Assembly: GCF_000517065.1 (NCBI RefSeq)
Contig: NZ_KI912105.1
Span: 3,671,364 to 3,721,540 of the forward strand
DNA: 50,177 nucleotides
Reading direction: 5' to 3'
Source: Alkaliflexus imshenetskii DSM 15055
GTDB taxonomy: Bacteria > Bacteroidota > Bacteroidia > Bacteroidales > Marinilabiliaceae
Part shown: positions 26,591-35,749 of the stretch, piece after piece
Position numbering within the stretch: the stretch's first letter is position 1
Layout of the letters: each line of letters begins with the position of its first letter
The notes under the pieces: model-generated
The model's database searches: none
What the model saw: the letters and a program-made list of their open reading frames with translations, nothing else
Told to the model about the DNA's origin: nothing
Made by a program: the position numbers and the translations under genes

Positions 26591-26674
26591 GCCCAGATGG
26601 TGAAATTGGTAGACACGCCAGCTTGAGGGGCTGGTGCCGGTTACGGTGTGCAAGTTCGAGTCTTGTTCTGGGCA
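26591..26674 (+). tRNA. tRNA-Leu (GAG)
   Basis: Class II tRNA with acceptor GCCCAGA/TCTGGGC, anticodon loop TTGAGGG with GAG at 26625-26627, a long variable arm, and T loop TTCGAGT. CCA is not encoded. It is 37 bases after tRNA-Gly and shares its transcript. Confidence 0.97.
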
Positions 26675-26681
26675 CAAAAAG

Positions 26682-26715
26682 GCCCTTGAATCATAACGTT
26701 TCAAGGGCTTTTTTT
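26682..26715 (+). terminator. Terminator of the tRNA-Gly/Leu operon
   Basis: GCCCTTGAA (26682-26690) pairs with TTCAAGGGC (26700-26708), followed by seven T residues. The A-run on the other side allows it to serve the minus-strand reductase gene too. Confidence 0.85.
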
Positions 26716-26735
26716 ATGTTACTATCCCCAATTGA

Positions 26736-27683
26736 TTAATCCCATTCGGGAAATTGCGTGGTGTGAAGATCCAGTTTGGATATCATCGCCATCTCATCTC
26801 TATCAAGCTCAAAATCAAAAATGTTCAGGTTTTCAGCCATGTGTGCCTTATCTGATGTGCGCGGTATGGCTATGATACCTCTTTGGTAATGCCACCTTAG
26901 ACTAATCTGTGCGTTGGTTTTTTTATGTTTTTTCCCAATCGAAGCCAAAACTTCATTCGTAAACATTCCGTTGCGGCCTTGTGCAAAAGGTGACCAGGCT
27001 TCAAGTTTTATATCGTGTTGTTTTAAGTATTGATGGGCATCGGGCTGCTGAAAAAATGCGTGTGTCTCAATTTGGTTTACCGCCGGTTTTATGCTACATG
27101 TTTCTAAGATCTCATTCAATTGATGTGGTTCAAAGTTGCTGACGCCTATCGCTTTAATCCTGCCTTCCAAATAGAGCTCCTCCATAGCGCGCCATGAGCC
27201 CTTCACATCGCCTCGTGGACGGTGGATTAGATAAAGATCCAGATAATCCAAACCCAGTTTATTTAATGATGTTTCAAATGCTTTTTTTGTTTTTTCATAG
27301 CCGGAATCATCTACCCAAACTTTTGAGGTTACAAATAGCTTTTCACGTGCTATGCCACTGCGCTTAATGCCTGCTCCTACTGCTTCTTCATTGTTGTAGA
27401 TGGTGGCTGTATCAATAAGTCGGTATCCGAGTGCGATGGCATCTGATACACATTTTTCACCAACCGACCCTGTTAGATACAACGTGCCGAAACCCAAAAT
27501 AGGCATCTTTACACCGTTGTTAAGGGTTACTGACTCTATGGCAACGGATTTTGCGGGACTGGTGGCTGATCCGTGCATCTTATGAATACCAAATGTGGCA
27601 ATCAGTGCAGTGGCAGAAAGTTTGACACTTGTTTGTAAGAACTCACGTCGGTTAACTCTTTTTGTCTGAGGAGTATGTTTCAT
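26736..27683 (-). CDS. Tat-exported aldo/keto reductase
   Basis: 315 residues. The N terminus has a twin-arginine signal (N-R-R-E-F-L-Q followed by a hydrophobic stretch, ALIATFGI), so folded export to the periplasm is predicted. The AKR barrel starts at about residue 48. The catalytic tetrad is complete: D91 and Y96 in DTATIYNNEEAVG, K121 in VTSKVW and H154 in YLIHRPRG. The IAIPRTSDKAHMAENL segment is the NADPH-binding end. It resembles the 2,5-diketogluconate/methylglyoxal-reductase group; the substrate is not evident. An NADPH enzyme with a Tat signal is odd, since the periplasm lacks NADPH pools unless the cofactor is carried with it. It lies between the tRNA operon and the SusCD pair. 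Confidence 0.9.
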   Translation of the reverse strand: MKHTPQTKRVNRREFLQTSVKLSATALIATFGIHKMHGSATSPAKSVAIESVTLNNGVKMPILGFGTLYLTGSVGEKCVSDAIALGYRLIDTATIYNNEEAVGAGIKRSGIAREKLFVTSKVWVDDSGYEKTKKAFETSLNKLGLDYLDLYLIHRPRGDVKGSWRAMEELYLEGRIKAIGVSNFEPHQLNEILETCSIKPAVNQIETHAFFQQPDAHQYLKQHDIKLEAWSPFAQGRNGMFTNEVLASIGKKHKKTNAQISLRWHYQRGIIAIPRTSDKAHMAENLNIFDFELDRDEMAMISKLDLHTTQFPEWD

Positions 27684-27761
27684 GATAGTTTGGATATGTG
27701 AGGTAACTCTGGTTTTATGCTATCTACGAATATAGCAAAATATTCTTTCGTGGGGCAAAAG

Positions 27762-27796
27762 AAAAAGAGCACCCCGAATTGGAGTGCCCTCTTTTT
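27762..27796 (-). terminator. Terminator of the SusC-SusD operon
   Basis: On the minus strand AGAGGGCACTCC pairs with GGGGTGCTCT across a short loop, followed by TTTTTCTTTT. It is 20 bases beyond the SusD stop. Confidence 0.75.
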
Positions 27797-27816
27797 GTAA
27801 ATAATTATGATGAAGT

Positions 27817-29490
27817 TTAATTGCCTGAACTGTAGCCAGGATTTTGAGTTAACCCCTGGTTTAGTATGATGGCATCTTCAGGAATCGGACGATATACTTT
27901 GTTTTGTCCGTCTAACCCTCTGAAAGCGCTTTCGCCAATGGGTCGGATATTTGGGTTGTGAGCAACACAAAGTTCAATCAGTTTTTTGGTGCGTCGCAGT
28001 TCTGGCCAACGCAGGTATTCACCTGCAAATTCTTTGGCACTCTCTTGCAAGAGTCGGTTCAGCGTCATTTCTGCTGATGTGATTTCGGCGAGTGAACCAC
28101 CTGATTTCGAGTTACCTGGTCTGTTTCGTACGGCATTGATTTTATCGGCTGCCTGTTGAGGTTGTGATAACCCTAAATATGCTTCAGCAGCAATGAAGTA
28201 GGTTTCGGCCAATCGGGCCAGCACGATGTCCCTTGAACTTGAAGAGGTTGACCATCTTTGGTTAGAGGGGTCATCAAACTTTTTAATGATGGGATATGCA
28301 CCATCAAAGTTTATGGGAGTCATCCAATCGCTCTCATTCACCGGGAATGGATAGATGGTAGTATTGGCACGGTTCGCCGGATCTTCGTTGCGCCATGCCT
28401 CGGTATCAGTTTCTGTCCAGGCGCCATTCCATTTTCTGGGATAGTACCAGTCGATGGGCGTATTGGCAAGTTGATCGGCAGTTCTTTCATAGTAATAGAA
28501 GTATCGCTGATACACTTTACGCATAAATGTGGCATCGTAGCGGGCGTCGTCCTCTTCGAACAAGCTGTGAAGGTACCATGTGGGGAAGAAGTTAGTATCT
28601 GAATATTTATGTCCTCTCTCGGGTCCTCCCAGGTAAGGGCCAAACAGTGCTTGTTGCATATTACCTGAAGTTTCTGGGTTTGGCATTGAATTCAGGTGAT
28701 ACTGTACGGCAAAAATAACTTCTTCATTGTTTTGATTGGCAGGGCTCCACAAAGTTTCAAACGGAATGCTGATGGCTTGTGATGCTATGGCAGCTTCAGC
28801 ATAATCCTTTGCTTTGGTGAAATCGGCCTGACTGTTTAAATCGTAGGCACGCGTAAGATATACCTTTGCCAGATAGTGACGCACCACCCGCTGGTCAACA
28901 CGACCTTTGGGATTGGCGGTTGCAGGCAAGTCATTTATAATGGCCTCCATTTCGGCGATGATGAAATTGTAGGTGTCACTCAAACTGGCTCTTGGCATGT
29001 TGACACGTGGGGCATCGGTCATCACATCATTTATGGCCACACCGCCAAACTGCTCAAGTAGCAGAAAGTGATAGAATGCTCTCAGAAATCTAAGCTCAGC
29101 CTGTCGTGTGCGCAGTGTTGCCGCATTCATGTCAGGTCCTTTGTCGGCATAAAACAGACCCGTATTGGCAACTTGTATGCCTGCATAAGCAAGTTGATAA
29201 AAATCTCTAACAGAGCCATTGTTGGCTTCGAGCACGTCGTAACGTTGGATGCCGTGGTTGTCGTCGCGACGACTGATTTGGTACATATCGGTACCGGCTA
29301 CCAGCAACCAGGGCTGACTGCCAAACATGGTTCGCAATGATGAATAGGTAGCTGTTACCAGGGTTTCAAATCCGTCCGCAGTACTATAAAATTCGTCTGA
29401 GGTAATCCCCCCTTTGTTGTCTTCGTTGAGAAAGTCACTACAGGCCGACAACACGAAAGTCAGGGATAATAAATATATTAGTTTCTTCAT
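27817..29490 (-). CDS. SusD/RagB-type nutrient-binding lipoprotein
   Basis: A 557-residue lipoprotein with signal MKKLIYLLSLTFVLSAC (Cys17). The SusD-like N-terminal TPR region starts FLNEDNKGGITSDEFYSTADGFETL, and the RagB/SusD C-terminal domain includes ARLAETYFIAAEAYLGLSQPQQAADKINAVRNR and RLLQESAKEFAGEYLRWPELRRTKKL, highly typical. It sits on the outer face of the outer membrane as a lid over the SusC barrel and binds the oligosaccharide or peptide ligand. It is 12 bases downstream of susC on the same strand. No glycoside hydrolase or ECF/anti-sigma pair is adjacent, so the ligand cannot be inferred. Confidence 0.95.
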   Translation of the reverse strand: MKKLIYLLSLTFVLSACSDFLNEDNKGGITSDEFYSTADGFETLVTATYSSLRTMFGSQPWLLVAGTDMYQISRRDDNHGIQRYDVLEANNGSVRDFYQLAYAGIQVANTGLFYADKGPDMNAATLRTRQAELRFLRAFYHFLLLEQFGGVAINDVMTDAPRVNMPRASLSDTYNFIIAEMEAIINDLPATANPKGRVDQRVVRHYLAKVYLTRAYDLNSQADFTKAKDYAEAAIASQAISIPFETLWSPANQNNEEVIFAVQYHLNSMPNPETSGNMQQALFGPYLGGPERGHKYSDTNFFPTWYLHSLFEEDDARYDATFMRKVYQRYFYYYERTADQLANTPIDWYYPRKWNGAWTETDTEAWRNEDPANRANTTIYPFPVNESDWMTPINFDGAYPIIKKFDDPSNQRWSTSSSSRDIVLARLAETYFIAAEAYLGLSQPQQAADKINAVRNRPGNSKSGGSLAEITSAEMTLNRLLQESAKEFAGEYLRWPELRRTKKLIELCVAHNPNIRPIGESAFRGLDGQNKVYRPIPEDAIILNQGLTQNPGYSSGN

Positions 29491-29502
29491 GTCTCTTTTA
29501 TT

Positions 29503-32500
29503 TTAGAATTTAACATTAACGCCAAACTGGTAAGTGACGTTGGCAGGGCCGTTACCATTTTCCAAACTTACATGGGCATATTCAGGATCGTATCCCTCAT
29601 GGTCGGTCCAAACAAATGGGTTTAATATATTCATATATACCCGCATGGAGGCTATTTTAGCTCTGTCAATCAGCTCTTTGGGCAGCGTGTAGCCCAAGGT
29701 GATGTTTTTCACTTTCACAAACGAGGCATCGGTATAGTAGGCGTTACTTCCATAATATGGGCCAGCAAGACCTGGTGCAGGGTACTTTTGTGAGTAATGG
29801 CCAGTGGTGGTTATCCAGTTCAGGTTTTCATCAAATCTGGGTAGTCCTGCGGGGATGTAATAGTCCATATTGATTTTGGAACGACCACGGTCGCCCACAA
29901 AGCCAAATTCACGTAAAAATGGGCTATCAACCAATACTCCCTGATGGGTGAAAATGTTAAATGAGAAGTCGAAATTTTTGTAGTTAAGTGTTGATGAAAA
30001 GCTTCCAATCCATTTTGGGTCTGGCGAACCCAGAACGGCCATATCTTCGTCGGCAGTAATGAAGCCATCATCGTTAAGGTCACGAGCAATGGCGCGTCCT
30101 TCAACAGCCTGATAGCCTGTTACTCTTGCTGCTGGTAAGGCTGCAATGGCATCCGGCGTCCACACACCATCGAACACATAGTCATAGATAACATTTATGG
30201 GCTGTCCGATGAATCTTCTTTCACCAACCACATCTTTCTTCTCACCATAAAGGCTTATAATCGCATTCTTATTACGTGAATAGGTGAAGTTGGTGGTCCA
30301 CTGCAAATCACGTGTATTGACGTTCACTGTGTTCAACCCAATTTCGATACCTTTGTTACTTACCGAACCAATGTTGTCTATCATGCTAACCACACCCGAT
30401 TCGATGGCAAGCAGTCGCGGCATCAGCAGGCCGTCAGACAATTTGTCGTACCAGTCAATTGTACCATTGATACGGTTATTCAGAAAGCCATAGTCCAGAC
30501 CAATGTTGTACTCTCTGGTTTTTTCCCACGAAAGGGCCACGTTAACCGGATCACCTGGGGCGAATCCGCTCACCACATTACCGTTGTAGTCGTAATATAC
30601 CAAACTTCCGTATTTGGGAGTCAATTGGGTTCCAAATGGATTTACACCGTAGTTGTTGCCGGTATATCCGTAACTGAGTCTAAGTTTCAGGTTCGACAAC
30701 CAATTGGCACCTGTCATAAAATCTTCTTCTGATAATCTCCAGGCTAAGGCAAAGGATGGGAAAGCATCCCATTTGTCGGCCAACTTGGAGCTTCCGTCAT
30801 ATCTGATGGTTGCTGTAGCAAGATATTTACCCATATAGGAGTAGTTTACCCTGGCTGCATATGAGAGCAATGATGTTTCTGAATATGCAGAACCTGATCT
30901 TCCTGGCAGCAAAGTACCTGAACCAATGTTATACCATTGCGAATCATAAGGCAGTCGCTCAGCACCTACATTTGAGCTTTCGTAGCGGGTTGCATACACA
31001 CTGTTGATAAGCGTGGTGTTAATTGTGTGTGCGCCTATGCTGTGTCTGTAGTTCAATACGTTATCCCATGTGTAATCAAACCATTCTTTGTTTTCCTGAA
31101 ATGCAAGAGAGTTTGAGCGGCCACCCAGAATTGCACCATAATAGGCACCGGTTCGCAATCTGGTGAAACGCGGAGCCAGAGTGGTTTTGAATTCTAACCC
31201 GTCAACTGGTGTGATGCTTACAAAAATGTTACCCAACACATCGTATCTTCTGTCTTCCCGAGTTCCGTTGTCTATTTCGGCGAGGGGGTTTGGCGAACTG
31301 GTAAAACCGCCCGTTCCCTGTATGCCAGCTGCACTACCCGGTTGGGGTACCAGATTGCCGTCTGCATCATAGGCAGGAGTTAAAGGATTTTGGCGGAAAC
31401 CATCGCGGTATCCCCACTCACTTCCCTGAGAATTTTCTGTGAGCGTCAGGCTTAATGAGCCACCTGCCGAGAAGAATCTTGATGCTTTGTGAGAGGCACT
31501 CAGCTTAATGTTGTATTTGTCGAGATATTCCCTCAAAAAGTTTCCTTCTTCATTTTGGTAGCCAACTCCAATCACATAGGAGATGTCACTTGCATTGCCG
31601 GCAAGCGTAAGGTAATGGTTTTGTTGCTTTCCATTTTGGGTTACCAGTGACGGCCAGTCGGTATAGTCGCGGTTGAGCAACCGTTGACGTAGAAAGTCAC
31701 TGTTTTGCAGAATGATATTTCTGTCGTTATCAGGCATGAAGAAACCTTGAGTGGCATTATACTGATAATATCGAGATGTTCGCCAATCTACAAATTCACG
31801 GCCATCCATCCAGTCGGGCATCCGAGCTATCTGACGCACGCCATAGTAGCCATCATAGGAAATGATGGTTTGTCCCTGACGCACTTCCCCAGCATTTTTG
31901 GTTTGTACAATTACCACTCCGTTAGATGCTCTTGAGCCATATATTGCTGTGGATGAGGCATCTTTAAGAATATCAATCCGTTCAATATCTGACGGGTTCA
32001 GAAAATTGATGTTGTCGGTTACCACACCATCAACCACATACAATGGTTCACCGGCTTCAAAAGAGTTCTGGCCACGTATTTGAATATTGAATCCGCCACC
32101 AGCACGCGCAGAGTTGGAGGTAATATTCACCCCCGGTACAACGCCCTGAAGCGCCGCAACGGCCGAGGTGGTTCCTCTGCCTTGCAGTGTGCCACCTTCA
32201 ACAGAACCGATGGAGCCGGTCAGGTCACTGCGCCGCATCACACCGTAACCAATGGCAACTACTTCATCCAATCCAATAAAAGCTTCGGTAAGTACCACAT
32301 TAATGGTTGATTGATTCCCAACCAAAACGGTTTGGTCGTTAAACCCTATAAATGAAAAGACCAGATTGGCAGTCTGGGGGTTTTCAACCGTTAGGGAGTA
32401 GTTTCCATCAATATTTGTGACAGTACCCGTTACGGTTCCTTCTATAATTACGTTGACACCAGGCAGCGGATAACCGCCGGTATCGGTTACATTCCCGCTA

Positions 32501-32586
32501 ACCGTGCGGGATGTTTGGGCTATTGATATTGCAGATATCATTATAATACCTGCTAAAGCCATACTTCTAATAAGCGTTTTTCTCAT
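29503..32586 (-). CDS. SusC/RagA-type TonB-linked outer-membrane transporter
   Basis: 1027 residues with a signal peptide (ALAGIIMISAISIAQ). A CarboxypepD_reg-like domain (TVSGNVTDTGGYPLPGVNVIIEGT) leads into the plug (EAFIGLDEVVAIGYGVMRRSDLTGSIGSV, then IQIRGQNSFEAGEPLYVVDGV). The barrel includes GVVIVQTKNAG and typical SusC C-terminal strands ending in TYQFGVNVKF. It imports oligomeric substrates in complex with the SusD lipoprotein encoded next. No ECF-sigma interaction (STN) domain precedes the CarboxypepD_reg region, so it is not the sigma-signalling subtype. Promoter elements upstream were not located. Confidence 0.95.
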   Translation of the reverse strand: MRKTLIRSMALAGIIMISAISIAQTSRTVSGNVTDTGGYPLPGVNVIIEGTVTGTVTNIDGNYSLTVENPQTANLVFSFIGFNDQTVLVGNQSTINVVLTEAFIGLDEVVAIGYGVMRRSDLTGSIGSVEGGTLQGRGTTSAVAALQGVVPGVNITSNSARAGGGFNIQIRGQNSFEAGEPLYVVDGVVTDNINFLNPSDIERIDILKDASSTAIYGSRASNGVVIVQTKNAGEVRQGQTIISYDGYYGVRQIARMPDWMDGREFVDWRTSRYYQYNATQGFFMPDNDRNIILQNSDFLRQRLLNRDYTDWPSLVTQNGKQQNHYLTLAGNASDISYVIGVGYQNEEGNFLREYLDKYNIKLSASHKASRFFSAGGSLSLTLTENSQGSEWGYRDGFRQNPLTPAYDADGNLVPQPGSAAGIQGTGGFTSSPNPLAEIDNGTREDRRYDVLGNIFVSITPVDGLEFKTTLAPRFTRLRTGAYYGAILGGRSNSLAFQENKEWFDYTWDNVLNYRHSIGAHTINTTLINSVYATRYESSNVGAERLPYDSQWYNIGSGTLLPGRSGSAYSETSLLSYAARVNYSYMGKYLATATIRYDGSSKLADKWDAFPSFALAWRLSEEDFMTGANWLSNLKLRLSYGYTGNNYGVNPFGTQLTPKYGSLVYYDYNGNVVSGFAPGDPVNVALSWEKTREYNIGLDYGFLNNRINGTIDWYDKLSDGLLMPRLLAIESGVVSMIDNIGSVSNKGIEIGLNTVNVNTRDLQWTTNFTYSRNKNAIISLYGEKKDVVGERRFIGQPINVIYDYVFDGVWTPDAIAALPAARVTGYQAVEGRAIARDLNDDGFITADEDMAVLGSPDPKWIGSFSSTLNYKNFDFSFNIFTHQGVLVDSPFLREFGFVGDRGRSKINMDYYIPAGLPRFDENLNWITTTGHYSQKYPAPGLAGPYYGSNAYYTDASFVKVKNITLGYTLPKELIDRAKIASMRVYMNILNPFVWTDHEGYDPEYAHVSLENGNGPANVTYQFGVNVKF

Positions 32587-32901
32587 TACTTTTTGGTTTT
32601 AAGTTGATATGCTGATATTTTTAAGTATGTGTGCTTTATTTCCGGGTTTCGGTTTTTTTTGACGCACGTTAACTTTTCTTTGCAATTTTAACGGCTTTAT
32701 AACAAAGTGGTGAGTGATTAATTAACTGAAAAAGGCTGATGATTTATCAGATAGGTAGTTTATAATTGTTTCTATTTGTCTGTATATTAGAAGAAAGATA
32801 AAATGTGTGCGTTCTAATGGCAATATGTGGCAGGTGTTTTTTTGAGTTCTTTTAGCAAAAAAAATGTTGGCATACATTAAATGTTGTTTGATTTTAAGTA
32901 C
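32587..32901. other. Leader region of the SusCD operon
   Basis: AT-rich, about 315 bases, with no protein-like frame. It must carry the minus-strand promoter and 5' leader of susC, but no exact CAAAnnTA (the reverse of TAnnTTTG) is present at a convincing distance. Confidence 0.4.
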
Positions 32902-32933
32902 AAAAAAAGACGACACACTTTCATGTTCGTCTT
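32902..32933 (-). terminator. Terminator of the nitroreductase transcript
   Basis: On the minus strand AAGACGA pairs with TCGTCTT (32907-32913 with 32927-32933), followed by a run of T residues. Confidence 0.75.
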
Positions 32934-32964
32934 GGTGGATACTTTTCAATGAAAAGTTGCAATT

Positions 32965-33501
32965 CTAATCCTGGCTGAATCGGTTGTGATGAATTCTTTC
33001 GTTCAGGAGTTCTGCATCAGAGTATGCAGCCCGTTCTTTTGCTTTATAACCTATTGCTATGATGGAGGCTACTTCTAAATTGGCTGGTATGTTTAGAATC
33101 TTCTTTATGTAATCGCTTGCTGTTAACTGTTCATCGTGAGCACGTAAACGCACCTGCACCCAAGTTGAGCCCAATCCAATACTTTCAACAGTCATTTGAA
33201 GCAGAATAGCTGCTATGGCGCAATCTTCAACCCAAACATCACTCTTTTCCATATCTCCTACGATCACAACAGCCAGAGGGGCGCCCGACATAAACGAGGC
33301 ACCATGTGGCTTGCAGGTTGATAGAAGTCTGATGGTTTCAACATCATCTACAAATATAAAATCCCACGGACGATTGTTTTTCGAGGATGGCGACCAGAGC
33401 AGAGCCTTTGCCAGTTGTGCTGTTTTATCCGTTTCGATGGCACGGGGCAGGAAAGAACGGCAACTGCGGCGGTGTTGAATTAATTCCAATAAGGTTTTCA
33501 T
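32965..33501 (-). CDS. Nitroreductase family protein
   Basis: A 178-residue FMN-dependent oxidoreductase. Its N terminus has the family hallmark IQHRRSCRSFLPRAI, the FMN-contacting Arg/Ser cluster. PSSKNNRPWDFIFV is the conserved second FMN loop, and GLGSTWVQVR plus a C-terminal IGYKAKERAAY are the usual flavin and dimer features. It lacks the long helical insertion of NfsA-type enzymes and is close to the minimal NfnB/iodotyrosine-dehalogenase-like group. Natural substrate not evident. It lies 17 bases downstream of an NAD(P)-binding oxidoreductase, probably a two-gene operon. Confidence 0.92.
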   Translation of the reverse strand: MKTLLELIQHRRSCRSFLPRAIETDKTAQLAKALLWSPSSKNNRPWDFIFVDDVETIRLLSTCKPHGASFMSGAPLAVVIVGDMEKSDVWVEDCAIAAILLQMTVESIGLGSTWVQVRLRAHDEQLTASDYIKKILNIPANLEVASIIAIGYKAKERAAYSDAELLNERIHHNRFSQD

Positions 33502-33518
33502 TGTGCAATTGGATCGTA

Positions 33519-34175
33519 TTATTCAATGGGTAAATGTTGGGCTAACTTATGAAGTTCATCACATTCAAAAATATGACTGGGCGGTTGGTTTACAGCCACA
33601 TAAATCATTGTTTTTGCCACTGTTTTTGCGCTTATGGGTTTGTATTTTAGTAGCTTACCTATAAACATGAAATTAAACAACGGCATTATTTTTTGTGCAA
33701 TATTTTCGCCGGCTCTTTTTTCGCTGCGTTGCCCCAGTAACAATGCAGGGCGCATAATGTACAGGCGCTGAAATTCCAAATTCAACAACTTCTCTTCGGC
33801 TCTTCCTTTGGTGCGCAGATAGAAGTTTCTACTTCTGGCGTTGGCTCCTGTGGAGCTTACCAATACAAATGTTTTAACTCCTTGCAGCCGTGCCTTTTGT
33901 GCCACTGTGAAGACACTGTGAAGATCTACTTTTTCAAATTCTCTTTGCGATCCGGCCTTTTTGATTGTAGTGCCCAAACAGCAAAAAACAACATCGGTAT
34001 TGTCGGGGATTACAATGTTGTTGGTAGCAAATGGCAAGTGTATTACCTTGTTTGGCAGGCTCTCTGGCTCTGTGCGAGATGCCGCATGAATTTTTGAGAA
34101 TCTGGAATCTTGTGATAATACTTCAACCAAATGACTTCCGGTTAATCCAGTTGAGCCAAATATTACTGCATGCAT
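33519..34175 (-). CDS. Atypical SDR, NAD(P)H-binding oxidoreductase of the HTATIP2/CC3-like group
   Basis: 218 residues with the Rossmann start MHAVIFGSTGLTGSHLV (GxxGxxG). It continues with DVVFCCLGTTIKKAGSQREFEKVDL, VLVSSTGANARSRNFYLRTKG and RPALLLGQR. The Tyr-x-x-x-Lys pair falls at YLRTK, and the preceding SSTGA Ser belongs to the SDR active site. The size and the CCLGTT signature match the TIP30/HTATIP2-like atypical SDRs. Function in bacteria is undefined. It is followed immediately by the nitroreductase gene. Confidence 0.85.
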   Translation of the reverse strand: MHAVIFGSTGLTGSHLVEVLSQDSRFSKIHAASRTEPESLPNKVIHLPFATNNIVIPDNTDVVFCCLGTTIKKAGSQREFEKVDLHSVFTVAQKARLQGVKTFVLVSSTGANARSRNFYLRTKGRAEEKLLNLEFQRLYIMRPALLLGQRSEKRAGENIAQKIMPLFNFMFIGKLLKYKPISAKTVAKTMIYVAVNQPPSHIFECDELHKLAQHLPIE

Positions 34176-34250
34176 AATTTGTCTGTTTGCCGTTACTTCA
34201 ATAGAAATTTGGTTGAGTTATATTTCACCCAGTGCATTACGTGAACCCAA

Positions 34251-35132
34251 TTATTCACCTAAAAGTTGATCAATTCTTGCAGCTTCGGCTCGCATCTCCA
34301 ATCTCAGATAGGTGTTTTTAAGATACCTCATGTAGTTTTTGTTGTCAGGTGAAATCTCATGAAGTTTGATGAATAGGTCGCGGGCAGTGCGGTAGTCAGC
34401 CGAGATATGTCTCAATTCTCTTCGCAGGTAAGCGTAGGTCGTAAAATTGGGATCACGGTTATACTTTGTCATTTCTTCCTGGTACCGCTTTTCGGCATGT
34501 TCGTAATAATGTCTGGCCTTTACAAACAAAGCATCCTGATGGTTTGGTTTAGTTTTCAGAATCTCTTCGGCAAAACTCAACGCTTCTGCTTGTTTGCCTT
34601 CTGCAACAATGCCGGCCAAACGCGTGGATAAAAGCATCTCGTTGGATGTGGGCGTTATTTTATTCCATAGCAGGGTTGCGGCATTGTGATTTCCTCGTTC
34701 TGTCTCCATCACAAAAAGTCTTTCAACTACTTTTTGGTGGTAATCACTTCCCGATATTGCTGGAAGATATTTAGTCCAGTGCTGGTATTCCAATCCTGGC
34801 TCTCCGGTTTTACTATAGCTGATGCCTAAAAACTCAATTGCTTCGGTATCAGGTGCCAGATTGTCAACTGAGGAGAGATAACGCATGGCTTGTCCATATT
34901 TTTGAACCTGAAACGCTGCTTTTCCTGCAATAATTTTGTGTCTATCTTCAATGGGCTGATTGTTATTGATGGTTGTGGCTTCGAGTCTGTCAAAGTATTG
35001 TATGGTCTGCTCAAAATCGCCTCGCGCAAATGCTTCTTCCATTGATGCCTCAATGTTCGTAATTTTTGATGTGGTGCCACAGGCAGTCAGAAATCCAATT
35101 GCAATTAAAAAAAATCCCGCTATTAACTTCAT
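34251..35132 (-). CDS. TPR-like lipoprotein
   Basis: Started at the ATG at 35132, the 293-residue precursor opens MKLIAGFFLIAIGFLTAC, a clear lipoprotein signal. The longer in-frame ATG at 35384 adds 84 residues without such a signal and is rejected. The mature part is a chain of helix pairs (SMEEAFARGDFEQTIQYFD, AGKAAFQVQKYGQAMRYL, ALSFAEEILKTKPNHQDALFVKA), the TPR pattern. It ends with a helix-rich tail of Arg/Glu. It may scaffold an envelope complex. It is followed by the SDR/nitroreductase genes, but a promoter between them is possible, so operon membership is unsure. Confidence 0.78.
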   Translation of the reverse strand: MKLIAGFFLIAIGFLTACGTTSKITNIEASMEEAFARGDFEQTIQYFDRLEATTINNNQPIEDRHKIIAGKAAFQVQKYGQAMRYLSSVDNLAPDTEAIEFLGISYSKTGEPGLEYQHWTKYLPAISGSDYHQKVVERLFVMETERGNHNAATLLWNKITPTSNEMLLSTRLAGIVAEGKQAEALSFAEEILKTKPNHQDALFVKARHYYEHAEKRYQEEMTKYNRDPNFTTYAYLRRELRHISADYRTARDLFIKLHEISPDNKNYMRYLKNTYLRLEMRAEAARIDQLLGE

Positions 35133-35441
35133 TGTGTTTTGTTCAAATTTTAAAACTAGCATTTCCTTATTTGATGTGTTATTTATAAAATTATCATTGA
35201 AAAGGAGGTGTGTAAAGATGTCATGTTGACGCTTCAAATACCATACTCGCTCTGTGGTTTTCAATGTCAAATATCGTACCTCTTTGCAAATATAAGCATT
35301 TGAAAAGGAATCAAAGAAATTACAATTGGCAAGGTATTTCAAAATACCACACTGAACCGTTGTCTGGAAGCTAAAGTATTGCATTTGCCTTAAACTGTAA
35401 TTCAGGATGTTAAGTTTTTGCTTGAAAATATTGGCTTTTTA

Positions 35442-35474
35442 TTTGTTATGATACCGGTAAATATTCTATTTTTG
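35442..35474 (+). promoter_or_regulatory. Bacteroidota promoter of the tRNA-Trp/Ser operon
   Basis: TTTG (35442-35445) and TATTTTTG (35467-35474), 21 bases apart. This is an excellent match to the TTTG/TAnnTTTG consensus, 15 bases before tRNA-Trp. Confidence 0.75.
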
Positions 35475-35488
35475 CAGCACAATTAAAC

Positions 35489-35561
35489 ACGGGTGTAGCT
35501 CAGTTGGTAGAGCACTGGTCTCCAAAACCAGGTGTCGGGAGTTCGAGTCTCTCCTCCCGTG
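35489..35561 (+). tRNA. tRNA-Trp (CCA)
   Basis: Cloverleaf with acceptor ACGGGTG/CTCCCGT, D arm GCTCAGTTGGTAGAGC, anticodon stem CTGGT/ACCAG with CCA at 35522-35524, T loop TTCGAGT, and discriminator G. CCA is not encoded. T35494 faces T35555 in the acceptor stem, a mismatch. The gene is 14 bases before tRNA-Ser. Confidence 0.95.
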
Positions 35562-35575
35562 CTTTTTTTGAATCA

Positions 35576-35663
35576 GGAGAGTTGGCCGAGTGGTCGAAGG
35601 CGCACGCCTGGAAAGTGTGTAAACCTCAAAAGGGTTTCGAGGGTTCGAATCCCTCACTCTCCG
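35576..35663 (+). tRNA. tRNA-Ser (GGA)
   Basis: Class II tRNA with acceptor GGAGAGT/ACTCTCC, anticodon stem CACGC/GTGTG with GGA at 35610-35612, long variable arm, T arm GAGGGTTCGAATCCCTC, and discriminator G. CCA is encoded at 35664-35666. Confidence 0.96.
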
Positions 35664-35712
35664 CCAGAAACGGTCTCTATTACTTCAAAGATAAGAGTAG
35701 AGAAGAAAATTA

Positions 35713-35749
35713 AACCGCACATTAGATGAATACTTCTAATCGTGCGGTT
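35713..35749. terminator. Bidirectional hairpin between the tRNA operon and rlpA
   Basis: AACCGCAC-ATTAGA (35713-35726) pairs with TCTAAT-C-GTGCGGTT (35735-35749) with one bulge. The minus-strand side is followed by TTTAATTTT, and the stem includes the last codons of the rlpA-like gene. Confidence 0.75.
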
